A program made the position numbers and the translations under genes. The notes below the pieces were generated by a model. The model saw only the letters and a list, made by a program, of their open reading frames with translations, did not search any database and had not been told where the DNA came from. Source: JAJFTV01 sp964426355 (lineage in GTDB: Bacteria; Chloroflexota; Anaerolineae; Anaerolineales; Anaerolineaceae). From it: 8,080 nt of DNA. Shown in pieces: positions 5,361 to 8,080 of the stretch (its first letter is position 1; each line of letters opens with the position of its first letter). The stretch lies in the NCBI GenBank assembly GCA_964426355.1, contig CAYRRA010000192.1, forward strand, positions 1-8,080, written 5' to 3'.

Positions 5361-7976
5361 ATGCCAGACCATGACGTGTTTGTCAGCTATTCCTCGAAGG
5401 ATAAAATCATTGCAGATGCTGCCGTTTCTGCTTTAGAGCAGCAGAATTTTCGCTGCTGGTATGCGCCCCGGGATATCAAACCTAGCGCCGATTGGGGCGA
5501 CTCCATCACGGAAGCAATCAGCGCCTGCAAGATCGTGCTGTTGATCTTTTCAGGCAACTCCAACCAGTCGCAGCGCGTGCGGGATGAGATTTACTATGCG
5601 ATTTCTGAGGAAAAAGTCATCCTGCCTTTCCGCATAGAGAAGCTTGACCCAACTGGGGCGATGCGCCTGCACCTCTCCTCGCGGCACTGGCTGGATGCTT
5701 ACCAGCCCTCCTGGCAGGCGCACCTGGAGCGCCTGGTCGGCAGTGTTGCCGACAGTATGGGGCGTACCCCGCTGCAGGCTGCGGATAAGGAAGAAACACC
5801 AGCGCCTGTGTTTCGCCCTGAGAAGAAGGCAGGCAAAAAAGCGCCCTGGCTATGGGTTGGGCTGTCGGTTGCAGTGGTTGCGGGATTCATTGTGGGGGGA
5901 GTGTTATGGCAGAAATGGACAGAAAGAGAGGCACAGCCGACGGGAATATCTGCTGCGGGTACTGACGCGCCTATTGTTGAGAAGACATCATCCTCTACAA
6001 CTGAAAACAGATCATCCCCCACACCTGAAAACCCGATCCCTGCCCAGGCGATTTACAACCCCAGGAACGGGCACTCATACCTGTATGTCGATATGCTCAT
6101 CAACTGGCATCAGTCCAGGGATTACTGCGCAAACCTGGACGGCTACCTGGCAACCGTGCAGGACGCTGCTGAAAACATCTTCATTTACTCGCTCTACAAG
6201 GGGAATGGCTGGTTGGGCGCCACAGATGAGGAGGAGGAAGGCGTTTGGACGTGGGTCAGCGGCGAGCCCTGGGTGTACATCAATTGGGGCGGGTTCAACC
6301 CGGATAACTGGCAGGAGGAAGAGCATTACCTGGGAATGGGGGCTGGCAGTGAGATTGCACCATCGCAATGGAACGATTCAAAGAATGAAAATATGCCGTT
6401 CGTCTGCGAATGGGAGCCGCCTGATTCTGCAGCCGCTGCAGGAGGCAAGACGATCGTGGTGACCAGTATGGAAGACAGCGGCGAGGGTACCTTGCGGCAA
6501 GCCATGCTGGATGCACAGCCCGGCGATACCATCACTTTTGATACAACTGTTTTTACACCCGCGGCGGTTGGAATGATCTCGCTGGAAAGCGCACTGCCAA
6601 CCCTCCGGCAAGGCTTTGTTACCCTGGATGCCAGTGGCGCCAGCGTCGTTTTGGACGGCAGCCATGCCGGTGGCGATTGGACTCCGGGGTTCGAGATTGT
6701 TTCAGACTATAACGTGGTCAAAGGGTTTGGGATCATGTTTTTTTCCGGTCCGGGGATTTTACTGAACCCGGAAGCCCGTTTCAATATCATTGGCGGTGCC
6801 CGGGAAGTCGGTCTTGTTCCGCTCGGCGAAGGCAATTTTATCTCCCAGAACAGCGATGGGATTGCAATTTGGGGATCGGATAATGTGATCACCGGCAACC
6901 TGATCGGCGTGGACAACAGAGGGACGGTAGGATTGGGAAACCGTAGCCCAGGTATTTTTCTGGAGGAAAACGCCAGCAACAATCTGATCGGACCCGATAA
7001 TGTCATCGCTTACAACGGATCAGGTGGGGGCATTGAAATCCGCAGCTTACACGCAAGCGCGAATATCATCATGGCTAACCGCATTTACGAAAACCAAAGC
7101 CAGGGTATTGGCTACAACATTTCTGACTCCCTCCCGTTTACCTATTCCACTCCCCCTGTCATCCTTTATGCTGACCTGGAAAACGGCATTGTTCACGGGC
7201 AGACCTGCGTGGGCTGCCTGGTCGAGATTTTCAGCACCGATACGGAAGATGGAAAGATCTATGAGGGTCGTGCATGGACCGATCATTATGGATATTTCCA
7301 TTTTATGCCTGAAAGATCACTTGCCGGACCATACCTGACCGCCACATCCCGTTTGCCAGGGGAGAATACCAGCGAGTTCTCGCTGGTCAGTTCAGCAAGG
7401 TCTGAAATTCAGGTTGCTCTTAATGAAATTCGAAACAGCGCACCTTTTTACCAGACAGGTTTTGATACCGGAGATCTCGACTTTTACTATGATAACGCCC
7501 GGGTCGAAGGCGGCAAGCTGATCGTGACCAGCGAAGGGGATCATGCAAGTGCAGGGCTCACCGATTTAAATTCGGATCAGTATGCGGTGGAATTTGAGTT
7601 TCGCTTCTGGGATGCAGAAGAAGGCGGTCATTGTGTTTTTGAGACCATCAATGATCCAGGAGACGGAGGAGATTACATTGCGCTAAGTTATGCATTCTTC
7701 CCCGATGGATATGTGAGTCCATCCCATCATGTGGGTTCAGGCAGACATGAAGACTTTGCCGTGGACTGGTATGATGAAACAATCACCAACACGGTTATGC
7801 TCATCTTTTTCGGTGATCAAATTGCTGCTTTCAAAAATGGGGTGTGTGCATGGTCTGTCTACAACCCGGATGGGCGTACTGTTTACTTGCGTCAGGCGCT
7901 CTCGGCAGGGGGCAATATCGTGTGTGAGTACGATAATTATAAGGTGTGGGATTTGAGTGGGGTGAATGTCCCATGA
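5361..7976 (+). CDS. TIR-domain single-pass membrane protein with lectin-like, beta-helix and laminin-G-like ectodomain
   Basis: An 871-aa multidomain protein. Residues 3-135 are a bacterial TIR domain: DVFVSYSSKDK opens strand A, YAPRDIKPSADWGDSI (34-49) is the BB-loop region, and Glu76 in RVRDEI is at the position of the catalytic glutamate of TIR NADases. A basic stretch (KKAGKKAP, 155-162) precedes one membrane helix (about 162-183), so the TIR should face the cytoplasm and the rest the outside. A Ser/Thr/Pro linker (190-228) leads to a C-type-lectin-like domain (231-352) with C256 and C349, WLGATDEEEEGVWTW, NPDN (313-316) and WND (337-339). Residues 363-605 form a right-handed beta-helix of the 'TLRQAM...GDTITF' type with N-x-I-turn repeats. 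Residues 606-680 are an Ig-like module with C616/C619. Residues 700-866 are a laminin-G-like domain ending CEYDNYKVWDL. I chose ATG 5361, where the TIR fold begins, over TTG 5304, which lacks a ribosome binding site. The AAGAGA before 5361 is only a weak site. The likely role is sensing extracellular carbohydrate or surface with TIR signalling inside. The domains are seen in the sequence; the role is inferred. Confidence 0.88.
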   Translation: MPDHDVFVSYSSKDKIIADAAVSALEQQNFRCWYAPRDIKPSADWGDSITEAISACKIVLLIFSGNSNQSQRVRDEIYYAISEEKVILPFRIEKLDPTGAMRLHLSSRHWLDAYQPSWQAHLERLVGSVADSMGRTPLQAADKEETPAPVFRPEKKAGKKAPWLWVGLSVAVVAGFIVGGVLWQKWTEREAQPTGISAAGTDAPIVEKTSSSTTENRSSPTPENPIPAQAIYNPRNGHSYLYVDMLINWHQSRDYCANLDGYLATVQDAAENIFIYSLYKGNGWLGATDEEEEGVWTWVSGEPWVYINWGGFNPDNWQEEEHYLGMGAGSEIAPSQWNDSKNENMPFVCEWEPPDSAAAAGGKTIVVTSMEDSGEGTLRQAMLDAQPGDTITFDTTVFTPAAVGMISLESALPTLRQGFVTLDASGASVVLDGSHAGGDWTPGFEIVSDYNVVKGFGIMFFSGPGILLNPEARFNIIGGAREVGLVPLGEGNFISQNSDGIAIWGSDNVITGNLIGVDNRGTVGLGNRSPGIFLEENASNNLIGPDNVIAYNGSGGGIEIRSLHASANIIMANRIYENQSQGIGYNISDSLPFTYSTPPVILYADLENGIVHGQTCVGCLVEIFSTDTEDGKIYEGRAWTDHYGYFHFMPERSLAGPYLTATSRLPGENTSEFSLVSSARSEIQVALNEIRNSAPFYQTGFDTGDLDFYYDNARVEGGKLIVTSEGDHASAGLTDLNSDQYAVEFEFRFWDAEEGGHCVFETINDPGDGGDYIALSYAFFPDGYVSPSHHVGSGRHEDFAVDWYDETITNTVMLIFFGDQIAAFKNGVCAWSVYNPDGRTVYLRQALSAGGNIVCEYDNYKVWDLSGVNVP

Positions 7977-8080
7977 ACAATATTTGATATTTTTTGTCAT
8001 TCCATTCATCAGTAGTAATTCTCAATTAGGAAAATATTAGCAAAATATTGATCAAACAACATGAATTCGAGTTCAGGATT
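7977..8080. other. AT-rich spacer after the TIR gene, no supported gene
   Basis: The 104 nt up to the window edge show only short A/T repeats, including AAAATATT twice (8031-8038 and 8042-8049). No convincing G-C-rich terminator hairpin follows the TIR stop. An ATG at 8061 has no ribosome binding site and runs off the window. Confidence 0.5.

Noticed and set aside
5644..6462. Plus-strand frame of 272 codons
   Set aside because: It overlaps the TIR/lectin gene in another frame and gives an Arg/Ser/Thr-rich sequence without domains.
8031..8080. Short AAAATATT repeats and ATG at 8061 as a possible new gene or attachment site
   Set aside because: Two 8-mers in A/T-rich DNA are expected by chance, and the ATG has no ribosome binding site and only six codons before the window ends.
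1..8080. CRISPR array, tRNA, rRNA, insertion sequence or prophage
   Set aside because: I saw no regularly spaced repeats, cloverleaf-like segment, transposase or integrase motif, or terminal inverted repeats.

Overview
The window (about half G+C, tightly packed, Shine-Dalgarno led genes) looks like a chromosomal segment of a free-living bacterium. The last gene, a membrane-anchored TIR protein whose ectodomain ends in a 'DNYKVWDL'-type laminin-G-like domain, is of a kind I associate with Chloroflexota (Anaerolineae-like). That assignment is inference from protein style, not from a marker gene.

Layout. (1) 2-712, +: the 3' part of a ZIP-family metal transporter gene, cut by the left window edge and closed by an intrinsic terminator (813-852). 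(2) 924-3681, +: a three-gene lutABC operon for oxidation of L-lactate to pyruvate, with ATGA stop/start overlaps at both junctions and a strong terminator at 3707-3746. A perfect TATAAT box lies against the upstream terminator, so the lut promoter and the zip terminator may share DNA. (3) 3870-4046, +: a 58-residue, almost uncharged, glycine-zipper membrane microprotein built from 11-residue repeats. It has its own ribosome binding site, a candidate promoter and a dyad operator-like element, and its terminator (4094-4125) runs into the 3' end of the convergent gene. (4) 4105-4998, -: a ten-helix EamA/DMT-family exporter. (5) 4999-5360: an AT-rich divergent intergenic region holding the exporter's promoter and several short repeats and dyads. 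(6) 5361-7976, +: a large single-gene unit encoding a cytosolic TIR domain, one membrane span and a long predicted extracellular part (C-type-lectin-like domain, right-handed beta-helix, Ig-like module, laminin-G-like domain). (7) 7977-8080: AT-rich spacer with no supported gene.

The lut genes form a clear catabolic unit. The ZIP transporter, microprotein and exporter are independent units with no evident functional link. The most unusual item is the TIR protein: it has the parts of a Toll-like sensor (lectin-like ectodomain, single membrane pass, intracellular TIR) in the opposite polypeptide order, and it stands without a recognisable partner effector inside the window.
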